Source: Chloroflexota bacterium (GTDB lineage Bacteria; Chloroflexota; Anaerolineae; Anaerolineales; Villigracilaceae). Taken from it: DNA of 64,000 bases. The stretch spans positions 24,749 to 88,748 of the forward strand of contig JACAEM010000017.1 in the NCBI GenBank assembly GCA_013388855.1. The letters are read 5' to 3'. This document shows, piece by piece, positions 15,924 through 25,183 of this stretch (positions are counted from its first letter, which is position 1; the number at the start of each line of letters is the position of its first letter). The notes beneath the pieces were generated by a model. That model had not been told where the DNA came from. It ran no database searches and saw only the letters and a list, made by a program, of their open reading frames with translations. Made by a program: the position numbers and the translations under genes.

Positions 15924-18527
15924 ATGCCTGCCTCCCGTTGGCACTCAAACTTCAATGACTTGTTTCAATGGATCGGTGAAGACGAGAATGAGTTGCTCTC
16001 CTTGATGATGCCTTCTGTTTTCTCCCGATTTCAAAAGAACGATACGGACTCGCCCGAGTCTGATTCCACTCAAAAAACCCTTGCAACCAAATACCCCGAC
16101 GTACTTCCCATCCTGCCGCTTCGTGGCGTGGTCGTGTACCCCCAGACCGCAGTTCCATTGACGGTGGGTCAGCCGCGTTCGATTCGCTTGGTGGATGATG
16201 TTGTCAGCGGAGATAAGCTGGTTGGACTGGTGACAGCCACGAACCCGGAGTTGGAATCGCCGGGTCCGAATGATCTATATCGAGTGGGGACTATCGCCAC
16301 CGTCCATCGTCTGTTGCGCGCGCCGGATGGAACCATCCGCCTGTTGGTTCAGGGCATGGATCGTTTTCGGTTGGGCGATTTTGTCGCGGAAGAGCCGTAT
16401 CTCAAAGCGAAGATCATCCCCGCACCTGAGATGGTGGAGAGCGGGCTTGAGATCTCTGCGCTGGCGCGTAACGCGCGCGATCAGTTCCAGCAGATTACGC
16501 AAATGATTCCCTCGTTCCCGGAGGAATTGGCTGGCTCGATCACTTCGGTGGAAGATCCGTTACAGACTGCGTATACCATTGCCAACTTCCAGCGCATGGA
16601 ATTGAAGGACGCACAGGAAATTCTTGAAATCGATTCTGTTTCCGAGAAACTCAAGAAGTTGATTGGCCTGCTGGTACGCGAAGCGGAAGTGTTGCAGATC
16701 GGGCAGAAGATCCAGAATGAGGCGCGCGGCGAGATCGAAAAGGTTCAACGCGAGTATTTCCTGCGCGAGCAGATGAAAGCCATTCAAAAGGAATTGGGCG
16801 AAAAGGACGAGCAAACCGCCGAGACCGAGGAGTTCCGCAGGAAGATCGAAGAGGCGAAAATGCCTGAGGAGGCGGATAAACAGGCGCGGCGTGAGCTGGA
16901 ACGCCTGTCACGTCTTCCTTCCGCCGCGGCGGAATACGGCGTCATCCGCACCTATCTCGATTGGCTGGTTTCGGTCCCGTGGTCCAAATCCACGGAGGAT
17001 AATCTGGAGATTCCTCACGCCCGCGAGATCCTGGATAAAGATCACTATGGACTGGAAGATGTCAAGGAGCGCATTCTCGAATTTCTGGCAATCCGTAAGT
17101 TGCGGCTCGACCGCAAGGATGAGGCAAAGACTCCCTCGGAGGATAAGATCCGTCGTGAGCGCGAGGGGGTGATCCTGTGCTTCGTCGGGCCTCCCGGCGT
17201 CGGAAAGACCTCCCTCGGACAATCCATCGCGCGCGCGATGGGGCGTAAGTTTGTGCGCGCTTCGCTGGGCGGTGTGCGAGACGAGGCGGAGATTCGCGGA
17301 CATCGTCGCACGTATATCGGTTCGATGCCCGGACGCATCCTTCAGTCGTTGCGCCGGATCGAATCGAAGAATCCGGTATTCATGCTGGACGAGATCGACA
17401 AATTGACCCTCGACTTTCACGGCGATCCGGCTTCTGCCTTGTTGGAAGTGCTCGACCCTGAACAAAACAGTGAATTCCGCGACAACTATCTCGAGGTCGC
17501 GTTCGACCTCTCGCAGGTCTTCTTTATCACGACTGCCAATACACTTGAGACGATCCCCGGTCCGTTGCGTGACCGCATGGAGATTATCTATCTTTCCGGT
17601 TACACCGAGAACGAAAAGATCGCCATTGCCAAAGGCTATCTCATCCCGCGCCAGATCCGCGAGAACAGCCTGCGCGACGATGAGGTGAAATTCACGGACG
17701 AGTCGCTGCAAAGGATCATCCGTGAATATACACGTGAGGCGGGTGTCCGCAACTTGGAACGGAAGATTGGCGCGGTCTGCCGAAAGATCGGGACGCGTAT
17801 TGCCGAGGGAAAAATCAAAAAGGCGAGAATCACCCCCGAGAAACTGGAAGATTACCTCGACCATCCGATCTTCCACGGCACGGAGGAATTGAATCAGCGA
17901 ACCTCCATGCCGGGCGTCGTCCCAGGGCTTGCATGGACGCCCTACGGCGGGGATGTCCTGTTTGTCGAAGCGACCGGCATGCCCGGCGGAAAGGGGTTTC
18001 AGGTCACCGGTTCGATTGGCAACGTGATGAACGAGTCTGCGCGTGCTGCGTTGTCTTTCGTCCGTTCGCGTGCGAAAGCGCTGGGGTTGGACTCGGATTA
18101 TTTCAACAAATCTGACATTCACCTGCACATCCCCTCCGGTGCGCAACCCAAAGACGGACCCTCCGCGGGCGTGACCATGGCGACCGCCATTGTCTCCCTT
18201 GTCTCGGGACGAAAGGTCAAACCACACCTCGGCATGACTGGCGAGATTACGCTGCGCGGGCAGGTTCTGCCGATTGGCGGCGTCAAGGAAAAGGTCCTCG
18301 CTGCACACCGCAACGGTCTGCGGACGGTCATTCTCCCCAAACGCAACGAACAGGACGTGGACGATGTCCCGGATGAGATCAAGCAGTCAATGAAATTCAT
18401 TTATGTTGAAACCGTGGATGACGTCTTAAAGGCCGCGTTGGAAACGGGCAACCACTCGCACGCAGGGAAAAAATCCGTGAAAAAGAAGGCAAAAGCCGAT
18501 GGCAAAAGTACTTCTCGCCGAAGATGA
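15924..18527 (+). CDS. lon: ATP-dependent protease La (Lon)
   Basis: 867 residues. An extra ~50-residue N-terminal stretch precedes the Lon substrate-binding domain ([20 protein letters not shown]). The AAA+ module has Walker [10 protein letters not shown] (about 422-430) and Walker [11 protein letters not shown]. The C-terminal protease has the catalytic Ser in PKDGPSAG (S747) and the Lys in GGVKEKV (K788). It degrades misfolded and regulatory proteins in the cytoplasm. The tail is Lys-rich ([13 protein letters not shown]). Its last 29 bases overlap the start of the next gene. Confidence 0.95.
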   Translation: MPASRWHSNFNDLFQWIGEDENELLSLMMPSVFSRFQKNDTDSPESDSTQKTLATKYPDVLPILPLRGVVVYPQTAVPLTVGQPRSIRLVDDVVSGDKLVGLVTATNPELESPGPNDLYRVGTIATVHRLLRAPDGTIRLLVQGMDRFRLGDFVAEEPYLKAKIIPAPEMVESGLEISALARNARDQFQQITQMIPSFPEELAGSITSVEDPLQTAYTIANFQRMELKDAQEILEIDSVSEKLKKLIGLLVREAEVLQIGQKIQNEARGEIEKVQREYFLREQMKAIQKELGEKDEQTAETEEFRRKIEEAKMPEEADKQARRELERLSRLPSAAAEYGVIRTYLDWLVSVPWSKSTEDNLEIPHAREILDKDHYGLEDVKERILEFLAIRKLRLDRKDEAKTPSEDKIRREREGVILCFVGPPGVGKTSLGQSIARAMGRKFVRASLGGVRDEAEIRGHRRTYIGSMPGRILQSLRRIESKNPVFMLDEIDKLTLDFHGDPASALLEVLDPEQNSEFRDNYLEVAFDLSQVFFITTANTLETIPGPLRDRMEIIYLSGYTENEKIAIAKGYLIPRQIRENSLRDDEVKFTDESLQRIIREYTREAGVRNLERKIGAVCRKIGTRIAEGKIKKARITPEKLEDYLDHPIFHGTEELNQRTSMPGVVPGLAWTPYGGDVLFVEATGMPGGKGFQVTGSIGNVMNESARAALSFVRSRAKALGLDSDYFNKSDIHLHIPSGAQPKDGPSAGVTMATAIVSLVSGRKVKPHLGMTGEITLRGQVLPIGGVKEKVLAAHRNGLRTVILPKRNEQDVDDVPDEIKQSMKFIYVETVDDVLKAALETGNHSHAGKKSVKKKAKADGKSTSRRR

Positions 18528-18843
18528 CCATACGATGGTTTCCCTCCTAAAGACCCTGCTCAAGATGGAAGGCTTCGAAGTCGTTGCCCTGACCAGCGAT
18601 GACGATGTTGCGGATGCCATCCTGCGCGAACGTCCCGACGTATTGTTCATGGACGTGCACCTTGGACAGCAGAGTGGCATGGATATCGTGGAATCGATCC
18701 GCAGGAACCCGGAGATGACCGGTTTACACGTGGTTATGACTTCCGGGTTGAATGTCAAAGAAGAATGCCTGAGCCGCGGTGCAGATCATTTCCTGCTGAA
18801 ACCGTTCATGCCAGACGAACTGATCCGGGTATTGAAGCAATAA
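18499..18843 (+). CDS. stand-alone response regulator receiver domain
   Basis: 114 residues, a single CheY-like receiver with no output domain. The acidic pocket is D9/D10, the phospho-acceptor is D52 (FMDVHLG), the switch residue is T81/S82 (MTSG) and the invariant Lys is K101 (LLKPF). The start lies inside the 3' end of lon in another frame, which indicates cotranscription. No kinase gene is adjacent, so the phosphodonor is unknown. Confidence 0.88.
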   Translation: MAKVLLAEDDHTMVSLLKTLLKMEGFEVVALTSDDDVADAILRERPDVLFMDVHLGQQSGMDIVESIRRNPEMTGLHVVMTSGLNVKEECLSRGADHFLLKPFMPDELIRVLKQ

Positions 18844-18877
18844 CGTATCGTGATTTCCTTCCTCCGACCATCGTTCC

Positions 18878-18982
18878 ATGGGCATTGGTGCACGCCTGCT
18901 GGCTAAAGTCGAAACCTATTACCGGCAACTGGATTGGCGGCACATGACAGATGCCCGTTTGTTTGGAAAAGACCCTTTATGA
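18878..18982 (+). CDS. possible 34-residue small protein upstream of the mog-type gene
   Basis: An ATG-started frame of 34 codons (MGIGARLLAKVETYYRQL at its start) ends in TGA that overlaps the ATG of the next gene (ATGA, 18979-18982). That overlap is typical of real coupled genes. The peptide is basic and could form an amphipathic helix. No ribosome-binding site is obvious. It might instead act as a leader peptide for the downstream gene, or be chance. I do not recognise it. Confidence 0.4.
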   Translation: MGIGARLLAKVETYYRQLDWRHMTDARLFGKDPL

Positions 18983-19473
18983 CGATTCGCTTCGGGATAT
19001 TGACTCTCTCCGACCGCTCCTCGCGCGGCGAGCGGGCGGATTCCTCGGGACCCGCGTTAACGCGTCTCGTCCAAGCCGGGGGCTGGTCTGTGACCAAAGA
19101 ATCGATCCTCCCCGACGAAGAATCCGCCATCCGCGCCGTCCTGACCGAATGGGCCGACAGCGGTGAACTGGACGTGATCCTCACCACCGGCGGGACCGGC
19201 TTCTCCCCACGCGACGTCACCCCCGAAGCAACGCGCGCCGTCATCGAACGCGAAGCGCCCGGGTTGGCGGAAGCGATGCGTTCCGCCAGTCTCAGGATCA
19301 CGCCTCATGCCATGCTCTCCAGGGTGGTGGCGGGAATCCGCAAACAAACCCTCATCATCAACCTGCCGGGCAGCCCCAAAGGGGCGGTGGAAAACCTGCA
19401 GGTGGTGCTACCTGTCCTGCCGCATGCGGTACAGCTCCTGCGGGAGGACCCCCGCTCCGAGTCGACACACTGA
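18979..19473 (+). CDS. molybdenum cofactor biosynthesis protein, MogA/MoaB family
   Basis: 164 residues. MogA/MoaB motifs are visible: FGILTLSDRSSRGERADSSG at the N-terminus, DVILTTGGTGFSPRDVTPEA in the middle and IINLPGSPKGAVENLQVVLP near the end. Members bind molybdopterin and adenylate it before Mo insertion. moaC, moaD and moaE lie about 11.5 kb away in this window, so the pathway is present. The start at 18979 is taken from the family N-terminus. MogA and MoaB cannot be told apart by eye. Confidence 0.88.
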   Translation: MTIRFGILTLSDRSSRGERADSSGPALTRLVQAGGWSVTKESILPDEESAIRAVLTEWADSGELDVILTTGGTGFSPRDVTPEATRAVIEREAPGLAEAMRSASLRITPHAMLSRVVAGIRKQTLIINLPGSPKGAVENLQVVLPVLPHAVQLLREDPRSESTH

Positions 19474-19491
19474 TTACCTCTCTGGTATAAT
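19462..19491 (+). promoter_or_regulatory. promoter of efp
   Basis: TCGACA (5/6) and TATAAT (6/6), separated by 18 bases, lie about 40 bases before the efp start and partly inside the end of the preceding gene. Confidence 0.75.
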
Positions 19492-19532
19492 CCCGCCGCT
19501 ATATTTCAATCTCACACAAGGAAAGTGCAAGA

Positions 19533-20090
19533 ATGATCGATGTAAATGAACTCCGCAAAGGTGTAACCTTCGAGTTGGATGGCAACTTATACAAGGTGCT
19601 TGATTACAGCCACAACAAGACCGGGCGCGGTAACGCCAACATCCGCATCAAGGCGCGTAACCTGCAGACCGGCGCAAATATCGAGCGCACCTTCAATTCC
19701 GGTCAGTCTGTGCAGGATGTCAGTCTCGATTTTCACAACGTTTCGTACCTTTACAACGATGGGGATTTCTACCATTTCATGGATAATGAAACCTTCGAGC
19801 AACCTGCCATCAAGAAGGAAATGCTCGGCGACGATGCCCTGTATCTTAAGGAAGGCATGGAAGTTAAACTGACTTTCTATAAGGGCGCGCCGCTCGATAT
19901 CGAGATTCCCAGCTCGGTGGATATGAAAGTCGTCGAAGCGGAAACAGCCATCCGCGGCGACACTGCCACCGGTGTGACAAAAAAGGTCATCACCGAGACC
20001 GGGCTGGAGGTGCAGTGTCCGCAGTTTGTGAAAGTCGGCGATACCATCCGCGTGAACACGGAGACCGGCGCATACGTCACCCGCGTGTAG
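19533..20090 (+). CDS. efp: translation elongation factor P
   Basis: 185 residues, the standard length, with the KOW-like N-domain (GVTFELDGNLYKVLDYSHNK) and two OB domains. It relieves ribosome stalling at polyproline. The tip of the modification loop reads HNKTGRGNANIR, with Arg at position 32, where many bacteria have a Lys that is lysylated or otherwise modified. Arg at this position is known from EarP-rhamnosylated factors, but no earP-like gene is next to it. A strong promoter and AAGGAAAG lie upstream. Confidence 0.95.
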   Translation: MIDVNELRKGVTFELDGNLYKVLDYSHNKTGRGNANIRIKARNLQTGANIERTFNSGQSVQDVSLDFHNVSYLYNDGDFYHFMDNETFEQPAIKKEMLGDDALYLKEGMEVKLTFYKGAPLDIEIPSSVDMKVVEAETAIRGDTATGVTKKVITETGLEVQCPQFVKVGDTIRVNTETGAYVTRV

Positions 20091-20115
20091 TTCTCTTTGA
20101 ACCGATGTGAATGTG

Positions 20116-20153
20116 GAGCGAGCGGCTTTGGTAATTAAACCAACTGCTCGCTC
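20116..20153 (+). terminator. hairpin terminator after efp
   Basis: GAGCGAGC and GCTCGCTC pair perfectly, with a further possible inner TTGG/CCAA pairing, followed by ATCGTTTAT. The U tract is weak. Confidence 0.5.
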
Positions 20154-20189
20154 ATCGTTTATATGTGAAAACAACCCTGGATTGCAAGC

Positions 20190-20519
20190 ATGAAAACCCC
20201 TGCCGGTAGCGAATGCCCCCACTTCTACGGTGACTATTTCCGCGGGCGGAATGTGGAAGAATGCCGCCTGCTCAAAGCCGCGGGTCAGCGCTGGACTCCC
20301 GATTTGTGCAGAACCTGCCCGGTGCCCGGCATCGCGCGCGCGAATGCCTGCGAATTTTTGAAACTGAACGCGACGGTAGGAAGGCCGCTCATGGCTGTTT
20401 TTCAGCGACGCGTCCAAGTCACTGCCTATTGTGAAAAGTCAAAAAGGAATGTTCTTGAACCGCAAGTGGGTTGCGGGGAATGCCATGCCCTGCCGTTCAA
20501 GTTTGAAATAAAACCCTGA
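20190..20519 (+). CDS. conserved-looking cysteine-rich hypothetical protein
   Basis: 109 residues with eight cysteines in paired spacing: ECPHF, EECRLL, DLCRTCP, NACEF, AYCEK and VGCGECH. This suggests one or two structural zinc sites, or an iron-sulfur site. There is no signal peptide or membrane segment. It lies between efp and the HAD-DinB gene on the same strand. I do not recognise the family and assign no function. Confidence 0.65.
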   Translation: MKTPAGSECPHFYGDYFRGRNVEECRLLKAAGQRWTPDLCRTCPVPGIARANACEFLKLNATVGRPLMAVFQRRVQVTAYCEKSKRNVLEPQVGCGECHALPFKFEIKP

Positions 20520-20550
20520 AAATCCCATCCCGTTGAAAGCTGATCGATCT

Positions 20551-21738
20551 ATGCATCCTACATTGCTGTTTGATCTCGACGACACCCTGCTCGACACGAA
20601 CATGGAGTCGTTCATCCCCGCCTATTTTCAGGCGCTTTCGAAGCATCTATTGGATCGAGTATCGCCTGATGCGATGTCCCGCGCGCTCGTGCATGGGACG
20701 AAATTAATGTATGAAAACAACGACTTCACACGCACCTTGCAAGAAGTCTTCGAAACGGATTTTTATCCAATGCTTGGCGTATCCAAGCAGGATATCATCG
20801 AAGCCATCGAAGATTTTTACGACACTATTTTCCCGAAGATCGGCGGAAAGACACGCCAGCGTCCGGAGGCCGCGCCATTGATCGACTGGGCGCTCTCACA
20901 GGGTTTTCGTGTGGCGATTGCAACCGACCCGCTGTTCCCGCGAAAGGCGACGTATCACCGGATGCGCTGGGCTGGGATAGACCCGGAAAAGGTCGAATTG
21001 ACCTCCGCGTTCGAAGATTTTCATTTCACCAAAACATATCCAGCTTACTATGCCGAAGTCTTGGGAAGGTTGGGGTGGCCCGAGGGACCGGTGCTCATGG
21101 TGGGGAATGACGCCAACCGGGATCTGCTCCCCGCGCATCGGCTGGGGTTGAAGACCTATTTTGTCGACGGAGGATCCGCCTCCAGTCCCGGATTTGAAGC
21201 GGGGCGCGGTAAATTGGCTGATCTGCGCCCATGGCTTGAATCTGTTGACCTGTCCACGCTTGAGCCATCGTACAAGTCCTCTGATGCGGTAGTAGCAATC
21301 ATGGCTTCCACTCCGGCGGTTTTACACAGCCTCACCTCATCCTTGACCGCGGCGCAATGGCGGCATGAGCCAAGGCATGATGATTGGGCGATGAATGAGA
21401 TCACTTGCCACCTACGCGATACCGAACGGGAGATTCATCAATTGCAGTTGAATTTGATGCTGGAAAGAGAGGATGCCTTTATCCCGCGACCTGACACGGG
21501 TGTTTGGGCAAGCGAGCGCGATTATTTGAATGAGGATGGACCGTCTGCACTACGGGCATTTTTCGCGGCGCGAGCAGAGAGTCTCGCAAAATTGAATAAT
21601 TTGCCATCCGAGGTCTGGTCCCGCAGAGCCCGGCATGCCATTTTCGGTCCGACGAATTTCCTTGAGGTAATGGGGTTTCTCGCTGACCATGACCGGATGC
21701 ACGTCCAGCAGGCTTGGAAGACATTAAAACAGTTTTAA
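20551..21738 (+). CDS. fusion of HAD-family hydrolase and DinB-like domain
   Basis: 395 residues from the ATG at 20551. Residues 1-235 form a HAD hydrolase: motif I DLDDTLLDTN, motif II with Thr in IATDP, a Lys motif around KTYPAYY and motif IV GNDANRD. Residues ~250-395 form a DinB/DfsB-like four-helix domain: WAMNEITCHLRDTEREIH holds the first metal His, and LADHDRMHVQQ holds the other two. DinB domains bind divalent metal and include thiol-dependent transferases. The combination on one chain is unusual. The substrate is unknown. Confidence 0.82.
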   Translation: MHPTLLFDLDDTLLDTNMESFIPAYFQALSKHLLDRVSPDAMSRALVHGTKLMYENNDFTRTLQEVFETDFYPMLGVSKQDIIEAIEDFYDTIFPKIGGKTRQRPEAAPLIDWALSQGFRVAIATDPLFPRKATYHRMRWAGIDPEKVELTSAFEDFHFTKTYPAYYAEVLGRLGWPEGPVLMVGNDANRDLLPAHRLGLKTYFVDGGSASSPGFEAGRGKLADLRPWLESVDLSTLEPSYKSSDAVVAIMASTPAVLHSLTSSLTAAQWRHEPRHDDWAMNEITCHLRDTEREIHQLQLNLMLEREDAFIPRPDTGVWASERDYLNEDGPSALRAFFAARAESLAKLNNLPSEVWSRRARHAIFGPTNFLEVMGFLADHDRMHVQQAWKTLKQF

Positions 21739-21839
21739 CTCTGACAGGCGCAGCGCGTCCAATCGTGGCAGGGTGTGTTATAACAGCCTAGAGCCTGCCC
21801 GGCGGGTGTTTGTTTGTACAGATTTAACGAGGAGATTTT

Positions 21840-23081
21840 ATGAGAAGAAGAGTAGTTGTCACAGGGATGGGGTGCATCAGCCCTGTGGGAAACAGTGTGA
21901 AGGATACATGGGAAGCCATATTATCCGGAAAATCAGGCGCGGGGTTGATCACAGCATTCGATGCTTCCAAACATAAGACACGATTTGCAGCCGAGGTCAA
22001 GGAGTTCGACGCGGTATCGATATTTGGAGCGCGTGAAGCGCGCAAAATGGATCGCTTCACGCAATTTGCGGCGGTTGCTGCACTGGAGGCGCTCGCCCAG
22101 GCGGAGTTGACCATCGATGAATCCAACCGGGATCGCGTCGGTGTTTTGATCGGTTCCGGCATTGGCGGCATTGGCACGATCATGGAGCAGGCGGAGGTGA
22201 TGAGGGAACGAGGTGTTGATCGTGTCAGTCCGTTTCTCATTCCCATGATGATCTCCGATAGCGCCGCTGGAATGCTGGCGATCCGTTTTGGCGCCCGCGG
22301 ACCCAACATGGCGCTTGCGACTGCGTGCGCCTCCGGAAATAACGCAATCGGCGAAGCTGTGGAAATTGTCCGCCGCGGCTCGGCGGATGTGATGATTGCG
22401 GGCGCATCGGAAGCCAGTATCGTTGCCCTTGCCATGTCCGGGCTCAATGTGATGGGCGCCCTGTCCACCCGTAACGATGACCCCCTTACGGCGTCGCGTC
22501 CATTCGATAAAGACCGTGACGGTTTTATGATGGGAGAAGGCGCTGGTGTCCTGATTTTGGAATCCCTCGAATATGCGCGGGAGCGTGGGGCCACTATCCT
22601 TGCTGAGATTACCGGCTACGGTACGACCGACGATGCGTATCATATTTCTGCGCCGGCGGAGAACGGTGCGGGCGCGGCGATCTCGATGAGACTGGCGTTA
22701 CAAAACGCCGGGTTGGAAGTCGGAGATATTGAATACATCAATGCTCACGGGACATCCACGCCATTGAACGATAAGAGCGAAACAGCTGCGATCAAAACGG
22801 TGTTCGGGGAGCAAGCGTACAAGATTCCTGTTTCATCGACAAAATCCATGACGGGGCATTTGCTGGGCGCTTCTGGCGCGGTCGAGGCGATATTCACCAT
22901 CCTGGCAATCCGCGATGGGATTCTGCCTCCGACCATAAATTACCAAACCCCGGACCCGTCATGTGACCTGGATTATGTCCCTAATCAGGCGCGCAAGGCT
23001 TCCCTGCGTCATGCCATGTCCAATTCGTTTGGCTTCGGCGGGCACAATGCCACGCTGGTTATTAGTCGTTTTGAGGAATAG
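21840..23081 (+). CDS. fabF: beta-ketoacyl-ACP synthase II
   Basis: 413 residues. The Cys-His-His triad is visible in ATACASGNN (Cys), NAHGTSTPLND (His) and STKSMTGHLLGASG (His). It condenses malonyl-ACP with acyl-ACP in fatty acid elongation. GAGGAG precedes the ATG. fabH follows after 47 bases, so both condensing enzymes are probably cotranscribed. A second fabF copy lies at 32.2 kb. No acpP, fabD or fabG is present here. Confidence 0.94.
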   Translation: MRRRVVVTGMGCISPVGNSVKDTWEAILSGKSGAGLITAFDASKHKTRFAAEVKEFDAVSIFGAREARKMDRFTQFAAVAALEALAQAELTIDESNRDRVGVLIGSGIGGIGTIMEQAEVMRERGVDRVSPFLIPMMISDSAAGMLAIRFGARGPNMALATACASGNNAIGEAVEIVRRGSADVMIAGASEASIVALAMSGLNVMGALSTRNDDPLTASRPFDKDRDGFMMGEGAGVLILESLEYARERGATILAEITGYGTTDDAYHISAPAENGAGAAISMRLALQNAGLEVGDIEYINAHGTSTPLNDKSETAAIKTVFGEQAYKIPVSSTKSMTGHLLGASGAVEAIFTILAIRDGILPPTINYQTPDPSCDLDYVPNQARKASLRHAMSNSFGFGGHNATLVISRFEE

Positions 23082-23128
23082 ATGGAACTGGCTTCACCGC
23101 GTCAAATGTGGTGATTGAGGAGTTGCTT

Positions 23129-24232
23129 ATGCCATATGCACACATCACAGGCTGGGGGATGGCAGTCCCTGAAGCAGTCTTGACAAACGACGATCTGTCG
23201 AAGATCGTGGATACAAATGACGCCTGGATCCGTGAACGGACAGGGATTCGCGAGCGGCGGGTAGCGCGCGAAAATGAATTTCCTTCCACCCTGGGTGTGG
23301 AGGCTTCCTTCAAGGCGTTGCAGGTGGCAAATGTCCGCCCGACAGATCTGGACCTCATTATCTGTACTACTTCATCGCCGGAGTATATCTTCCCGGCTAC
23401 AGCCTGTTTGATTCAGGATCAACTTGGCGCAACCAAGGCAGGGGCATTTGACCTGCTTGCCGCCTGTACCGGTTTCATCTTTGCCATGAACATGGCGGCT
23501 CAGGCGATTCGAAGCGGCTCGATCAAAACTGCCCTGGTGGTTGGTTCGGAGACTCTCTCGCGTTTCATCGACTGGAAGGATCGGACGACCTGCATCCTTT
23601 TCGGTGATGGCGCTGGAGCGTTTGTTTTGCAGGCAAGCGACAAGCCCGGCGGCGTCCTTTCTGCAGTGATGCATTCGGATGGTTCCGGGGGGGATTCGTT
23701 GTCGCTTCCGGGCGGAGGAAGCCGCTTTCCGGCGACTGAAGCGACTGTCCATGAGGGGAAGCATTATATTCAAATGGATGGCAAGGAGGTCTTCCGTTTT
23801 GCCACACGCGTCATGGCTTCAGCGACGCAGGAAGCCGTGGACGCGGCGGGGCTGACCTTGGACCAGATCCGCTGGATCGTTCCGCATCAAGCCAATATCC
23901 GCATCATCGACGCGGCGGCGCGTGGTCTCAAATTGCCGATGGAGCGTTTCGTTGTCAATATCGACCGCTATGGAAACACCTCTACTGCATCCATTCCTAT
24001 TGCAATGGTGGAGGCTGTGGAAAAAGGTCAAATTCAAGCAGGCGACAAGCTTGTGATGGTTGGATTTGGGGCTGGACTGACTTGGGGGGCGCTGGCCGCT
24101 GAGTGGACGGGACCCATTCCAAGTAAAGGACACATCCGCCCCGAGCAGTATCGCCTTTTTGGACGATTGCGCTCGTTGGTACGTCGCACCATCCGTTTTA
24201 TCGAAGGGTTGTTGTATAGGCGCGAACTATAA
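23129..24232 (+). CDS. fabH: beta-ketoacyl-ACP synthase III
   Basis: 367 residues. The triad is visible: Cys in LLAACTGFIF, His in WIVPHQANIRI and Asn in YGNTSTASIP. It starts fatty acid synthesis by joining acyl-CoA to malonyl-ACP. It is about 40 residues longer than usual: after the family end (FGAGLTWGALAAEW) a basic tail follows (RPEQYRLFGRLRSLVRRT...). This may be an amphipathic membrane-binding helix. ATG 23129 is preferred to the GTG at 23108 because GAGGA precedes it. Confidence 0.92.
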   Translation: MPYAHITGWGMAVPEAVLTNDDLSKIVDTNDAWIRERTGIRERRVARENEFPSTLGVEASFKALQVANVRPTDLDLIICTTSSPEYIFPATACLIQDQLGATKAGAFDLLAACTGFIFAMNMAAQAIRSGSIKTALVVGSETLSRFIDWKDRTTCILFGDGAGAFVLQASDKPGGVLSAVMHSDGSGGDSLSLPGGGSRFPATEATVHEGKHYIQMDGKEVFRFATRVMASATQEAVDAAGLTLDQIRWIVPHQANIRIIDAAARGLKLPMERFVVNIDRYGNTSTASIPIAMVEAVEKGQIQAGDKLVMVGFGAGLTWGALAAEWTGPIPSKGHIRPEQYRLFGRLRSLVRRTIRFIEGLLYRREL

Positions 24233-24296
24233 TTATAATGGTATATTAATCCTGATTGTGGTACGATAAGTGTGAAATTCATCAAAGGAGTGTAAG

Positions 24297-24491
24297 ATGC
24301 TTGGTTTACCACGTGGCGCTGAATGGATCATCATCCTTGTGATTATATTGCTTCTCTTTGGCCCGGGTCGTATTGGGAAACTTGCCGGGGAAGTTGGCAA
24401 GAGTATCAAGGCATTTCGTGATGGTTTGGGCGGCGATAAACGTCAGGATGATCAGTCGACAGACTCAAACGGCAATATCGAACCGAAATAG
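24297..24491 (+). CDS. tatA: TatA/TatE family twin-arginine translocase subunit
   Basis: 64 residues. One N-terminal membrane helix (EWIIILVIILLLFGPGRIGK) carries the FGPGRI hinge of TatA, followed by an amphipathic helix and a charged tail. It forms the pore for folded TAT substrates. The multicopper oxidase at 41.6 kb carries a TAT signal. AAAGGAG lies upstream. No tatC is nearby. Confidence 0.9.
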   Translation: MLGLPRGAEWIIILVIILLLFGPGRIGKLAGEVGKSIKAFRDGLGGDKRQDDQSTDSNGNIEPK

Positions 24492-24496
24492 AAAAA

Positions 24497-24520
24497 AAGG
24501 CTCTCAGATCTGAGAGCCTT
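24497..24520. terminator. bidirectional terminator between tatA and mgtC
   Basis: A perfect 24-base palindrome with arms AAGGCTCTCAGA and TCTGAGAGCCTT. A T-rich tail lies to the right and an A-rich run to the left, so it can end transcription of both converging genes. Confidence 0.85.
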
Positions 24521-24541
24521 TTCCTTTCCCTGGGGGACAAT

Positions 24542-25183
24542 CTAGTATGTCATTTCCTTAATGTCCCTGTCTTCGAGCATCTTTCTTATGACTGTATCAT
24601 GTCCCCTGACGGGGCCGATAACGCGCCATGTTCCGGTGATTGTGTCTCCCGATTTTGTCTCATGGTGGTCGAGGATATGCATGGAATTCTCCTCGAAAGC
24701 CTTTTGTACTTCTGCGACCTTTTCCGCCTTGTCAATGCCAACCGCGATCTTGTAGATACGCGCCTCACGGATGCGATCGATCCGTTCCTCGAAATGCGGG
24801 AACACCAGAAGAACCACAATGACGACAAGCGTGGCGATGGAAACAAAAACCAGTTCTCCCGCGCCGATGCCCATGCCGAGCGCGGCGGAAAGCCAAATCG
24901 TCGCAGCGGTTGTCATACCGGCGATGCGCCCGCCTTCGCGGATGATCGCCCCCGCGCCCAGAAAGCCGATGCCAGTCACAATATTTGCGGCAATACGTGT
25001 CTGCGTGAAGCCAGGGTCCATGTTCAACGAGAAGATGGTAAATAGCGTAGAGCCAACGGTGATAAGGATGATTGTGCGGAAGCCCGCGGCTTTGTCCTGA
25101 AACTCCCGTTCAACACCGATGATGCCGCCAATCAAGACAGCCATGCCAAGTTTGATAAGCTTTTCGACAAGAATTGGATCCAT
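24542..25183 (-). CDS. MgtC/SapB family membrane protein
   Basis: 213 residues. Four to five membrane helices fill the first ~125 residues, with family motifs GGIIGVEREFQDKAAGFRT and TGIGFLGAGAIIREG. A cytoplasmic ACT-like domain follows (IYKIAVGIDKAEKVAEVQKA to the end). Members affect Mg2+ homeostasis or act as regulators at the membrane; the transported solute is not established. It converges on tatA. Confidence 0.88.
   Translation of the reverse strand: MDPILVEKLIKLGMAVLIGGIIGVEREFQDKAAGFRTIILITVGSTLFTIFSLNMDPGFTQTRIAANIVTGIGFLGAGAIIREGGRIAGMTTAATIWLSAALGMGIGAGELVFVSIATLVVIVVLLVFPHFEERIDRIREARIYKIAVGIDKAEKVAEVQKAFEENSMHILDHHETKSGDTITGTWRVIGPVRGHDTVIRKMLEDRDIKEMTY

Noticed and set aside
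16908..18308. 466-codon frame antisense to lon
   Set aside because: It is a shadow of lon codon usage, with His- and Arg-rich non-protein-like text.
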